Below, piece after piece: positions 25,501 through 34,111 of a DNA stretch of 64,000 bases. This DNA is from Streptomyces sp. NBC_00448 (GTDB lineage: Bacteria; Actinomycetota; Actinomycetes; Streptomycetales; Streptomycetaceae): contig NZ_CP107913.1 of NCBI RefSeq assembly GCF_036014115.1, positions 3,041,001 to 3,105,000 of the forward strand. Direction: 5' to 3'. Position 1 is the stretch's first letter. Every line of letters begins with the position of its first letter. The notes under the pieces were generated by a model, which saw only the letters and a list, made by a program, of their open reading frames with translations, made no database searches and was not told the origin of the DNA. A program made the position numbers and the translations under genes.

Positions 25501-26277
25501 ATGACCCAGCAGACCGAGACCCGCGACCGCGTCGCCCTGATCACCGGCGCCAACCGCGGGCTGGGCCGCAGCACCGCGCTGCGGCTCGCCGCGGAAGGCG
25601 TCGACTCGATCATCACCTACCGCTCGCACGCCGACGAGGCGCAGGCCGTCGTCGACGAGATCACCGCGCTCGGCCGCACCGCGCACGCCCTGCCGCTGGA
25701 CACCGGCCGGCTGGAGGACTTCCCCGGTTTCGTGGCGGAGGTGCGGCGGACGCTGAAGGAGGGGTGGCGGCGCGAGGACTTCGACTACCTCGTCAACAAC
25801 GCCGGGCAGTCCGCCGCCGCGCCCTTCGCGCAGGCCACCGTCGAGGACTTCGACGCGCTGTTCGCGGTACACGTGCGCGGCGTGTACTTCCTCACCCAGG
25901 CGCTCGCGCCGCTGATCGCCGACGGCGGCCGGATCATCAACACCTCCTCCGGGCTGACCCGCTTCAGCCGCCCGGGCATGTCGGCGTATGCCACGATGAA
26001 GGGCGCGGTGGAGGTCTTCACCCGCTACCTGGCGCTGGAGCTGGGCGAGCGCGGCATCACCGCGAACACCGTGGCCCCCGGGCCCATCGCCACCGACTTC
26101 GGCGGCGGCTACCTGCGGGACAACGCGCAGGTGCGCACGCAGCTCGGCGCGGAGACCGCCCTCGGCCGGGTCGGCGAGCCCGACGACATCGGCGGCGTGG
26201 TCGCGTCGCTGCTGTCGGAGCACACGGGCTGGATCAACGGCCAGCGCGTCGAGGCGTCCGGCGGCACCCTGCTCTAG
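25501..26277 (+). CDS. Short-chain dehydrogenase/reductase
   Basis: A 258-residue SDR. The ATG has AAGGAGC upstream. The cofactor motif TGANRGLG is at residues 15-22, NNAGQSAA follows the fourth strand, and the catalytic pair is Tyr163 and Lys167 in YATMK, with Ser in the NTSSGLT segment. A longer frame upstream is read-through of the leader. The next gene, an XRE regulator, starts 73 bases downstream on the same strand, a pairing seen for SDRs under MmyB-like regulators. Confidence 0.92.
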   Translation: MTQQTETRDRVALITGANRGLGRSTALRLAAEGVDSIITYRSHADEAQAVVDEITALGRTAHALPLDTGRLEDFPGFVAEVRRTLKEGWRREDFDYLVNNAGQSAAAPFAQATVEDFDALFAVHVRGVYFLTQALAPLIADGGRIINTSSGLTRFSRPGMSAYATMKGAVEVFTRYLALELGERGITANTVAPGPIATDFGGGYLRDNAQVRTQLGAETALGRVGEPDDIGGVVASLLSEHTGWINGQRVEASGGTLL

Positions 26278-26350
26278 CGGAGGACCGTGCCGGCCGGGAG
26301 CGGCGGCCGGGCGGGGAACGGCGGCCGGGCAGGCGAGGGAGACTGGGATC

Positions 26351-27190
26351 ATGGACCGAGAACAACTGGCGGACTTCCTGCGCACCCGGCGGGAGGCGCT
26401 GCAACCCGAGGACGTGGGGCTGCCGCGCGGGCAGCGGCGCAGGACCAGGGGGCTGCGGCGCGAGGAGGTCGCGGCGCTGTGCGGGATGTCCGCGGACTAC
26501 TACGGCCGGATCGAGCAGGCCCGCGGCCCGCAGCCGTCCGAGCAGATGCTCGCCGCGATCGCCCGCGGCCTGCACCTGTCGCTGGACGAGCGCGACCACC
26601 TCTTCCGGATGGCCGGCCACGGCACCCCGCGCCGCAGCCTGCGCGCGGACCACGTCAGCCCGGGCATGATGCGGATCGTGGACCGGCTGGCCGACACCCC
26701 GGCGCAGGTGATGTCGGTGCTCGGGGAGACGCTGCTCCAGACGCAGCCGTCGATGGCGCTGGTCGGCGACCAGACCGGGTACTCCGGCCTGGACCGCTTC
26801 ATGGTCTACCGCTGGTTCACCGACCCGGTGGCCCGGCTGACCTACCCCGAGCCGGACCACCCGCAGCACAGCCGCTTCTTCACCGCCGGGCTGCGCGAGG
26901 GGTACACCGCGCTCGGCCCGGACTCGCCGGCCGGCGAACTCGTGGACGCGCTGCTGGCGTCGAGCGAGGAGTTCGCCGGGATCTGGGGCGACCACGAGGT
27001 GGGGCTGCGCAGGGTCGAGATCAAGCGCATGCTCCACCCGGACGTGGGCCTGCTCGAACTGCACTGCCAGAACCTGCTCGACGAGGACCAGTCGCAGCGG
27101 CTGCTGGTGTACACGGCCACGCCGGGCTCCGAGTCGTACGACAAGCTCCAGTTGCTGTCGTCCCTCGGCGCGCGGCGGCCCGGCACCTGA
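26351..27190 (+). CDS. XRE-family regulator with MmyB-like ligand domain
   Basis: A 279-residue protein. The N-terminal helix-turn-helix spans residues 7-75 (RTRGLRREEVAALCGMSADYYGRIEQARG), typical of the Streptomyces MmyB-like group. The C-terminal PAS-like domain contains the usual YRWFTDP, FTAGLREGY and a final segment on PDVGLLELHCQNL. Members regulate the adjacent SDR gene, which here lies immediately upstream; fatty acids are suspected ligands in the literature. Confidence 0.9.
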   Translation: MDREQLADFLRTRREALQPEDVGLPRGQRRRTRGLRREEVAALCGMSADYYGRIEQARGPQPSEQMLAAIARGLHLSLDERDHLFRMAGHGTPRRSLRADHVSPGMMRIVDRLADTPAQVMSVLGETLLQTQPSMALVGDQTGYSGLDRFMVYRWFTDPVARLTYPEPDHPQHSRFFTAGLREGYTALGPDSPAGELVDALLASSEEFAGIWGDHEVGLRRVEIKRMLHPDVGLLELHCQNLLDEDQSQRLLVYTATPGSESYDKLQLLSSLGARRPGT

Positions 27191-27278
27191 ACGCCCCCGC
27201 TGTCCCGGCCCGCACCCGGTCCGCGCGGGGAGCGTGTTCCAGGCGTCGAGGCGTAGGAGGCGTTGAGGCGGCGAGGCG

Positions 27279-28577
27279 TCAACCGGTGCCGCCGCCGCAG
27301 ACCTTCGGCAGCCAGACCATGGTCCGCCGTTTCCGCACCCCATCCAGGATCGTCAACTGGTGCTCCAGCGAAGTGGGTTCGGCCAGGTAGCGCAGCGCGG
27401 CGAGTTCGAAGGCGTCCCGCATCACCGCGGGCATCGCGTCGGAGGCGTCGTAGCAGCGTACGGTGCCGGGCGAGTCGAGGGTCCTGGCCGCGGCGAGGCT
27501 GACCGGGTCGGCGCCGTAGGCGGAGGTCCGCACCGCGCGGTCGGCGGAGAACGCGGACTGCGACAGGCTCCACTTCTGCTGGACCTCGGGCCGCGCCAGG
27601 TAGCTGATCAACTTCCTTGCCTGCGGGGTGTCGTGCAGCATCGCGGCGAGGTCGCCGGAGACCTCCCAGGCGTCCTGGGCGCTGTCCGCCCCGGGGATGA
27701 GGTCCGCGGAGTGCACGAAGTCCGCGTCGGAGCGCTTGGGGTCCGCGCCGTTCGCCCAGCCGGCGTCGGCTCGTATGAACGACGACTGGTGCTCCAGGGT
27801 GCACGCGGCGCCCCCGCCGGCCGCGGTGCGGGACACCACGTCGTAGGCGCGCGTCACCGCGGGCCGGACGTACGCGGCCTGGCCGGCGCCGACCATGTCG
27901 CCCCAGGTCCGCCAGGCCCGTGCGACGCGTGCGTCCGTCCACCGCAGGCGCCCGCCGGCCCACTGCTGGTAGACGGCGGGACCGGCCTGCTGGAGCAGGA
28001 TGTCCTCGATCCAGTCGGTGGCGGGCCAGCCGGAGGTGGCGCCGGAGACCATGCCCAGGCACCAGGAGCCGGGGGCGGCCGCGGCCGCGGTGCGCTGTCC
28101 GGCCGTCATGCCCTTCGGGTACCACACCGCGCTCTTCAGGTCGGTCTTGATCGGCAGCCAGTAGTAGTGCGCGCCCTCGCCACGAGGGCCGTCGACCTTG
28201 CGCGCCCAGGGCGCGTTGAAGTCCTTGCCGTCGATCAGGCCGTCCAGCGGGGCGAGTTGGCCCTTGGACGCGTAGTCGGCGAGTTCGCCGGGGCCGGGCA
28301 GCACCGCGATGTCGGGCGGCGCGCCGGCCTCGGCGTCGGCGTCGAGCACCTGGCTCTCGGCCGAACTGCCCTGGTAGAGCACGTGGATGTGCTCCTCGGC
28401 TTCGAACGGCTGGATCACCTGCTGCCGGAAGAGCGTCTCGTCGCCCCCGCTCCAGTTCGCCAGCAGCGTCACCGAGCCGTTCCCGCCGACCGCCCGCACC
28501 ACCACGACACCCACCACGGCGACCACCACGAGGCACAGGCCGATGACGCCGTATCCCCGTACGTCCGGCCGCCTCAT
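27279..28577 (-). CDS. Membrane-anchored extracellular solute-binding protein (GlnH-like)
   Basis: A 432-residue protein whose ATG overlaps the upstream stop as ATGA. Residues 8-30 form an uncleaved-looking hydrophobic anchor (GVIGLCLVVVAVVGVVVVRA); there is no lipobox. The rest is a type-1/2 periplasmic binding fold, with TLLANWSGGDETLFRQQVIQPFE, IAVLPGPGELADYA and YYWLPIKTDLKSAVWYP, like sugar-binding proteins of ABC systems, but no permease gene is nearby. It is the last gene of the PknG operon, in the place held by glnH in mycobacteria. Confidence 0.82.
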   Translation of the reverse strand: MRRPDVRGYGVIGLCLVVVAVVGVVVVRAVGGNGSVTLLANWSGGDETLFRQQVIQPFEAEEHIHVLYQGSSAESQVLDADAEAGAPPDIAVLPGPGELADYASKGQLAPLDGLIDGKDFNAPWARKVDGPRGEGAHYYWLPIKTDLKSAVWYPKGMTAGQRTAAAAAPGSWCLGMVSGATSGWPATDWIEDILLQQAGPAVYQQWAGGRLRWTDARVARAWRTWGDMVGAGQAAYVRPAVTRAYDVVSRTAAGGGAACTLEHQSSFIRADAGWANGADPKRSDADFVHSADLIPGADSAQDAWEVSGDLAAMLHDTPQARKLISYLARPEVQQKWSLSQSAFSADRAVRTSAYGADPVSLAAARTLDSPGTVRCYDASDAMPAVMRDAFELAALRYLAEPTSLEHQLTILDGVRKRRTMVWLPKVCGGGTG

Positions 28578-29512
28578 CGGGACGCCTTGACGCGGTACTC
28601 GTTGATCCGCGGCACCAGTGCCCACACGACCAGAACCATCAGTGCCACTCCCCCGGCCACTATCCAGCCGGCCGCCGCGGCGCGGAAGCCGGTGTCCGCC
28701 ATCCGCCGGGCGACTTCCGCCCCGGCGGTGCTGATCTGCCCGCCCGCGTGCGGCCGCTCCAGCAGCCTGCGGGCATGGAACAGGCCGGTGTGGGTCTGCC
28801 AGGTGAAGGCCGCGAGGACCACCGCACCGCACACCAGCAGGCCGCCGGCCGCGACGAGTTGGCGGTTCCAGCGGCGCCGGAACCGGCCCCGGTGGAAGCG
28901 GTGTGCCTCCACCAGCGCGGCGGTCAGCGCGACGACCAGCACCGCCGACAGGCACCAGCCCAGCACCAGCGGCCACCCGAACGACGCCTGCCGGCGCGCC
29001 ACCGCCAGTTGCGCCTGCTGGAGCGCGTTGAGTCGGCTCATCAGCGACGAACCGGTCACCGCGTCACCGGGCGCGCCCAGCACGTCGGCCGCGTCGTGCA
29101 TGTAGCCGTCGTGCAGCGGCGAGTCCCTCGGGACCTGTCCGGCGAGCCCGATCCAGTACGAGTACGCCGAGATCAGGCCGGTGACCGTCTTGAGGGTCAG
29201 CCGGCCGCTCGGCCCGGTGACGTCCTCGGCGGCGGCCGAGGTGAGGATCTGGTTGGCGACCGCGACCTGGGTGGAGAAGCTGCTGGTGCCGGCCGCGTCG
29301 GAGGCCGCGTCCTGTTCCGCGTCGGTCCTGGCCTGGAGCAGCGCGTCCTTCGCGGTGTCCACGTCGAGCACGCCGGACGCGGTGGACGACGCCAGCGGCA
29401 CCGCGTCGCTGTGCACCCCGGCGTAGGAGCCGAGCAGGGCCAGCGTGGTGACCGTGATCAGGGCCGTCAACAGGCAGAGCCGGTGCCACAGTTCGCGCGA
29501 GGTGGTGCTCAT
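28574..29512 (-). CDS. Four-helix membrane sensor protein (GlnX-like)
   Basis: A 312-residue protein, ATGA-coupled on both sides. One helix at about residues 11-30 leads into an extracytoplasmic helical domain of about 150 residues; three more helices follow near 180-203, 222-241 and 281-303. The outer domain is rich in Ala, Asp and Gln, like methyl-accepting or nitrate/amino-acid sensor modules. In mycobacteria the glnX gene, which precedes pknG's partner glnH, encodes such a membrane sensor. Similarity in layout is what is seen; homology was not computed. Confidence 0.72.
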   Translation of the reverse strand: MSTTSRELWHRLCLLTALITVTTLALLGSYAGVHSDAVPLASSTASGVLDVDTAKDALLQARTDAEQDAASDAAGTSSFSTQVAVANQILTSAAAEDVTGPSGRLTLKTVTGLISAYSYWIGLAGQVPRDSPLHDGYMHDAADVLGAPGDAVTGSSLMSRLNALQQAQLAVARRQASFGWPLVLGWCLSAVLVVALTAALVEAHRFHRGRFRRRWNRQLVAAGGLLVCGAVVLAAFTWQTHTGLFHARRLLERPHAGGQISTAGAEVARRMADTGFRAAAAGWIVAGGVALMVLVVWALVPRINEYRVKASR

Positions 29513-31302
29513 GGCGCCTCGACCCCCGGCGTGAGGTGGTGCCGGCAGTGCGGGCAGAACTTGGCGTTCGACGGGATCGGGGCCCGGCACTTCGGGCAGC
29601 CGACCAGCCCGGCCACGGGCCGCACCTGGAGGTCCCCGGCGGGCAGGCCGTCGGAGGTGGGGCCGTGCGTGGTGTGGGTGCTCGCGGTGATCAGGTGCTC
29701 GAACGCGTCCCGGGTCACGCCCTCGCGCAGCACCACGTACCCGTTGGCCGGGTCGCGGATCTCCACGATCCGCTGGAGTTCGGCCAGTTGGCGATGCGCG
29801 TTCAGCTCGTGGGCGAGCACGACCGCGATCCCGAGCAGCCGGACCGCGTCGTCGCGCTGCCCGACGCGGAACGCCTCGGCGGCCCGCCCGGCGGTGTCGC
29901 CCAGCCGCCGGTGCTTCTCGAAGTGCTCGTCCTCCTCGTTGCCGGTCAGCGCCGGCACCGGGTCGTCGGTCCACCGCACCCGGCACGGCTGGGCCGGTGG
30001 CAGCCGCAACTCGGCCGGCCCTGGCGGGTGTCCGCCCGCCGGCCGGAACCGGCTGCCGGGCGCCACCACCTCCACGACCGCCGCCTGAAGGTCCTCGTCC
30101 AGCTCCCGCCCCTCCGGATCGACCGTCAGGCACAGCTGGTACCTGCGCACCTCGTTGCCCCAGGCGCGGGTGGTGAAGGCGACCGCGGCACCGGTCGCGG
30201 TCTCGGTCGCCGTCTGCGGCAGGATCAGCTCGTTGGGGAACATCTGGCGCAGGTAGCGCAGCCGGCTGCCGGGTGAGGGCGTCACCCGGATCTCCAGCTC
30301 CGGCAGCGGCTTGGCCAGCAGCCTCTCGACCAACGCCGCGTAGGCGGAGGGTAGTTCGGACTCGTCGTGCACCGCGTCCGCGCTGCCGTGCAGCCGGGTG
30401 GTGACGTCCACCAGCACCTGGGCGTCCCAGTCCTTCCCGATGCCCCAGGCGTCGCACAGGAAGCGGCCCTGCCAGGTGTCGAGCACGGCGGCGAGCGGGT
30501 TGCGGTCGTCGTGCTCGTTCCGGCCGTCGGTGAGCATCAGCACGTGCGGGATCGGCGCGGACTGCTCGGCGAGCAACGTGCCCGCGAGGTCAAGCCAGTT
30601 GCCCACGCAGGTGCCGCCGCCGGCCTGCATGGCGTACACCGCGAGCGCCGCTTCGGCCCGGGTGACCGCGGAGGCCGGGCGCATCGGGCCGGAGGGCGGG
30701 TAGACGGTCACCGCGTGGTGGGTGCCCTTGACGATCGCGAACGGGGTGCCGTCCGGCAGCGCCTTCAGCGCGGTGACGGCGGCCTGCCGGGCCGCGTGGA
30801 TCTTCTTCTCCGGCACGTTCATCGAGACCGAGCAGTCCACGACGAGGACTTCGGCGAGCGGCGGCCCGTCGGCGGCGGCGTCCGCGGCCGCGGCCTCGTC
30901 GATGCCGTCGACGTGCACGGTCAGGATGGCGTGCAGGTCCTGCGCGCCGGCTCCGGCCGGGAGGTACATGCGCTGGCTGATCGCGAGCCCGACGGCCGGG
31001 CCGGCCGTGTCCTGGCGGTGCCCGGCGCCCTGGTCCTGGTGCTGGTCCTGGTCCTGGCGCTGGCCCTGGTCCGGCGGCGGGCACGAACCCGCTTCTGCGC
31101 CAGGCCCGTTGGGCGGGACCGGTGGCCCGGAGCCGGGCCCGTCACCGTACGCGCCCGCGTCCCCGCTCGTGCTCCCGTGAGTATCCACTGCTGCCTGCTG
31201 CTCCTCACCGCTCGCTCGGTCGGTCGCCTCGGTACGTCGGTCGCTCGGAAGGTCGGTCGCTCGGTAGCTGGGTAGGTCGGTCGGAGGGCCCGTGGTCGGC
31301 AC
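29509..31302 (-). CDS. VWA-domain protein with C-terminal zinc ribbon
   Basis: A 597-residue protein. After a disordered Gln/Asp/Pro-rich N-terminus of about 100 residues comes a von Willebrand A domain with an intact MIDAS motif (VVDCSVSMNVPEKK, DxSxS) and VLMLTDGRNEHDD. A beta-rich middle part and an HTH-like helical segment follow, and the C-terminus is a zinc ribbon (CPKCRAPIPSNAKFCPHC). The GTG start is uncertain; a later GTG at VDTHGS has GAGGAG 12 bases upstream. It is coupled to the GlnX-like gene and probably scaffolds the kinase. Confidence 0.82.
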   Translation of the reverse strand: MPTTGPPTDLPSYRATDLPSDRRTEATDRASGEEQQAAVDTHGSTSGDAGAYGDGPGSGPPVPPNGPGAEAGSCPPPDQGQRQDQDQHQDQGAGHRQDTAGPAVGLAISQRMYLPAGAGAQDLHAILTVHVDGIDEAAAADAAADGPPLAEVLVVDCSVSMNVPEKKIHAARQAAVTALKALPDGTPFAIVKGTHHAVTVYPPSGPMRPASAVTRAEAALAVYAMQAGGGTCVGNWLDLAGTLLAEQSAPIPHVLMLTDGRNEHDDRNPLAAVLDTWQGRFLCDAWGIGKDWDAQVLVDVTTRLHGSADAVHDESELPSAYAALVERLLAKPLPELEIRVTPSPGSRLRYLRQMFPNELILPQTATETATGAAVAFTTRAWGNEVRRYQLCLTVDPEGRELDEDLQAAVVEVVAPGSRFRPAGGHPPGPAELRLPPAQPCRVRWTDDPVPALTGNEEDEHFEKHRRLGDTAGRAAEAFRVGQRDDAVRLLGIAVVLAHELNAHRQLAELQRIVEIRDPANGYVVLREGVTRDAFEHLITASTHTTHGPTSDGLPAGDLQVRPVAGLVGCPKCRAPIPSNAKFCPHCRHHLTPGVEAP

Positions 31303-31321
31303 GGGTCCGCCGCGGGTGCCG

Positions 31322-34111
31322 TCAGAACCTGCTCTCCGGACGGACCGCGTAGGCCCGGTCGAGAAGCTCGCCGCGCTCGGCCGCGTCGTGCCCCTGGTCC
31401 GCCAGGTCGTGCAGCGACTCGTGCAGCAGCGTGCCCAGCCGGCGTCCGTCGGCCGCGCCCTCGAAGAGCTCGCCGGGTGGCAGCGCGGGGAACGGCCGGT
31501 CGAGCCAGGCGCCGTCGGGACCGGTCGGCGGCCGGTGGGTGCCGAGCACCGGCAGGCGGGCCAGCCGGTCGCGCAGCCGCGTCAACGCGCCTCCTGCCTG
31601 GGCGGGTTGGCTGCCGGACCCGATGCCACGGCTGTACGCCGCCTCCTCGGGCCCGCCCGGCGACGTCGCGGCCGCCAGCCGTCGCGCGTACTCCTGCTCC
31701 CGCACCTCCGCGACCAGCCGCTTCTTGGCCGCGCCGGAGGGCTGTTCGGCGATCCGGTCGGCGGCGTCGCGCAGGTCGGCCGCGGTGGGGTCGGCGCCCG
31801 GCAGCCGCCCGGTGAGCACCCGGATCATCGCGATCCGCGCGGTGTCGTAATGCCGTGAGGTGGAGGGGACTTCGCCCAGCACCCGGACCGCCGCCGTACG
31901 GTGCCCGGCGCGCAGGTGGCCGCGGGCCAGGCCGAACGCGGCGCTGCCCTGGGTGCGGTCGCGTTCCCAGACCGCCTCGTAGTAGCGGCTGACGTCCTGC
32001 TCGGGGTCGCGCAGGCGCTCGGCGCAGTAGCCGAGCGCGAGCTTGGGCGCCCACTCGCCGGGCACGATGTCGTAGACGGCCTCGAAGTAGCCCTGCGCCG
32101 TGCGCACCTGGTCGTTCATCAGGTCGCGCAGGCCGCGGTGCCAGGCGAGCCGCCAGTCGTAGGACGCGGCGTCCGGGCCCATCAGCCGCTCCGCCTCGGC
32201 CAGCCACGCCGCGGCCTGGCCGGCCGCCTCCTCGCCGCCGCGCCACAGGTAGCCGCGGCACAGCCACAGCGCGACCTCGACCGTACGCAGCGGCGGATCG
32301 TGCAGCACCCGCTCCGCGACGCGCTCGGGCACCGCCGCGCCCAGCCGGCCGAGGAAGACCACGGCGCCGTCGTCCGGGTCGGGGATCGGCACCGGCAGCG
32401 CGCGGGCCACCTCCTTCGGGCCGGGCGCGCCGAACTCCAGCTCCGGTGCGGCCCCGACGGCCTGCCCGGCCCGCCCGCCCCGCTCGGTCCGCCCGCCCCG
32501 CCCCGTCCAGTAGCCGGTGCCCGGCGCCTCACCGAGCACCGCGCCGAAGAGCACCGCGGTCGGCTCGAACCGGGTGGAGCGCTCGGGGTGCCGCTCGTGC
32601 CGGCTCAGCGCGCGGTGCTCCCGCAGCACCTCCCACAACTGCCGGGACATCTGCGCCGCCGAGGTGAAGCGGGCGGCCGGGTCGTCGTGCGTGGCGCGGG
32701 CGATCAGCCGGTCGAAGGAGCGCTCGGCGAGCCCGGCGGCCGGCACCGCCTTGTCGTACAGCTCGTTCAGGGTGCGGCCGACCGTGAACAGGTCGCTGTC
32801 GACATGGAACCCGCGCTGACTCAACTCCCGTGACGGCGGGGCGTAGTTGCGGGTGTACGACAGCCGGGTGGCGCGGTCGTCCTTGCGGCGCACCGCACCC
32901 AGGTCGATCAACTTGATCTGCCGGCCGTAGTGGATGACGTTCGCGGGCTTCATGTCGCAGTAGAGCAGCCCCTGGTCGTGCAGGTACTCCAGGGCGCCGA
33001 GGATCTTGCAGCCGTACGTCACCACGTGGTCGAGGGCGAACGGCTCGCCGAACAGCTCCTCCAGCTCGTCCGGGTTCGACCTGAGCAGCAGGTTCAGCGG
33101 GCGCCCGGCGACGTACTCCATCACGATGTAGTCGGTGGGCTCCTCCTCGCCCGGCGCGAGGTGCTTGCGCGAGGAGATGACGCCGACCACGTCCCGGTGG
33201 TGCAGCGAGGCGAGCGAGCGCATCTCCTCGACCGCGCGCAGGCGGGCGATCGCGTCGCTGTTGTTGATCTGGGCCTTGAGCACCACCCGCAGGTCCTTCA
33301 GCTCGGTGTCCTCGGCGAGGTACACCCAGCTCGTGCCGCCCGGCGAGAGATAGCCGAGCACGCGGTACGTCTGCCGGCTCGCCTCGCCGATCTCGTCGCC
33401 GACGCGCAGTTGCGGGCGGAAGGAGTACGGCGTGCCGCACTCGGGGCAGTAGCCGTGGTCGGGTGGCGGCCCGCCGTCGTACGACAGCCCGATGGTGCCG
33501 GGGCACTCCGGGATGCCGCAGGGCCGGCCGCCGACGGGCGGCGGGCTGGGGGCGCGGGCGATGCTGGCGAGCGGCGGCGCGGGGATGTCGGGGAGCGGGA
33601 CGAGGCCGTCGCTGTCCAGGGTGTCGAAGTTGGGGACGGCGGGGGCCGGTGCGAGGCCGGGCCGGGACGCGGCGTCCTCGGCGGAACGGCCGCGCTCTCC
33701 CTGGCGGTCACGGTCACCCTGGCGGTCGCGGTCGGCGGTGCGGCGCGTGGCGCGCTGCCGGCGGGCGCGCTCGCGGCGGCTGTCGGTACGGCCGGACTCG
33801 CCGTCGGGTAAGTCCGCCGAGCTGTCCGCGCCGGCACGGGGCCCGGGCGTGCGGGGCCGGTCCGCTCCGGGACCGGCTTCGGCTCCGGTACGGGCGGGTG
33901 TGGCCGCGGAAGAGGGCGTCGGCGGGGACGGGGGCGCGGGTGCGGGCGACGGCGTGGGGGCGGACGCGGGCGCGGTCCTCGGTGGGGATACGGAGGTGAC
34001 GCCGCGAGGGCCCGCCGCGGGCGGCATCCGGGAGCAGGTGTCGCAGAAGCCGGTGGACCTGAGGGTGCCGTCGCATCCGGGGCGCGGGCAGCGCACGGGC
34101 GGGTCGGTCAC
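31322..34111 (-). CDS. pknG: PknG-type serine/threonine protein kinase
   Basis: A 929-residue soluble kinase. In order: an N-terminal zinc ribbon (CPRPGCDGTLRSTGFCDTC), a long disordered Pro/Arg-rich region to about 190, the rubredoxin-like metal site (CGIPECPGT... YCPECGTPYSF), the kinase domain, and a TPR region to the end. The kinase has the PknG hallmarks: VVLKAQI lysine, YCDMKPANV catalytic loop without the HRD arginine, and KLIDLGAVRR instead of DFG. The GTG start overlaps the preceding stop as GTGA. PknG controls glutamate metabolism through FHA proteins. Confidence 0.92.
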   Translation of the reverse strand: MTDPPVRCPRPGCDGTLRSTGFCDTCSRMPPAAGPRGVTSVSPPRTAPASAPTPSPAPAPPSPPTPSSAATPARTGAEAGPGADRPRTPGPRAGADSSADLPDGESGRTDSRRERARRQRATRRTADRDRQGDRDRQGERGRSAEDAASRPGLAPAPAVPNFDTLDSDGLVPLPDIPAPPLASIARAPSPPPVGGRPCGIPECPGTIGLSYDGGPPPDHGYCPECGTPYSFRPQLRVGDEIGEASRQTYRVLGYLSPGGTSWVYLAEDTELKDLRVVLKAQINNSDAIARLRAVEEMRSLASLHHRDVVGVISSRKHLAPGEEEPTDYIVMEYVAGRPLNLLLRSNPDELEELFGEPFALDHVVTYGCKILGALEYLHDQGLLYCDMKPANVIHYGRQIKLIDLGAVRRKDDRATRLSYTRNYAPPSRELSQRGFHVDSDLFTVGRTLNELYDKAVPAAGLAERSFDRLIARATHDDPAARFTSAAQMSRQLWEVLREHRALSRHERHPERSTRFEPTAVLFGAVLGEAPGTGYWTGRGGRTERGGRAGQAVGAAPELEFGAPGPKEVARALPVPIPDPDDGAVVFLGRLGAAVPERVAERVLHDPPLRTVEVALWLCRGYLWRGGEEAAGQAAAWLAEAERLMGPDAASYDWRLAWHRGLRDLMNDQVRTAQGYFEAVYDIVPGEWAPKLALGYCAERLRDPEQDVSRYYEAVWERDRTQGSAAFGLARGHLRAGHRTAAVRVLGEVPSTSRHYDTARIAMIRVLTGRLPGADPTAADLRDAADRIAEQPSGAAKKRLVAEVREQEYARRLAAATSPGGPEEAAYSRGIGSGSQPAQAGGALTRLRDRLARLPVLGTHRPPTGPDGAWLDRPFPALPPGELFEGAADGRRLGTLLHESLHDLADQGHDAAERGELLDRAYAVRPESRF

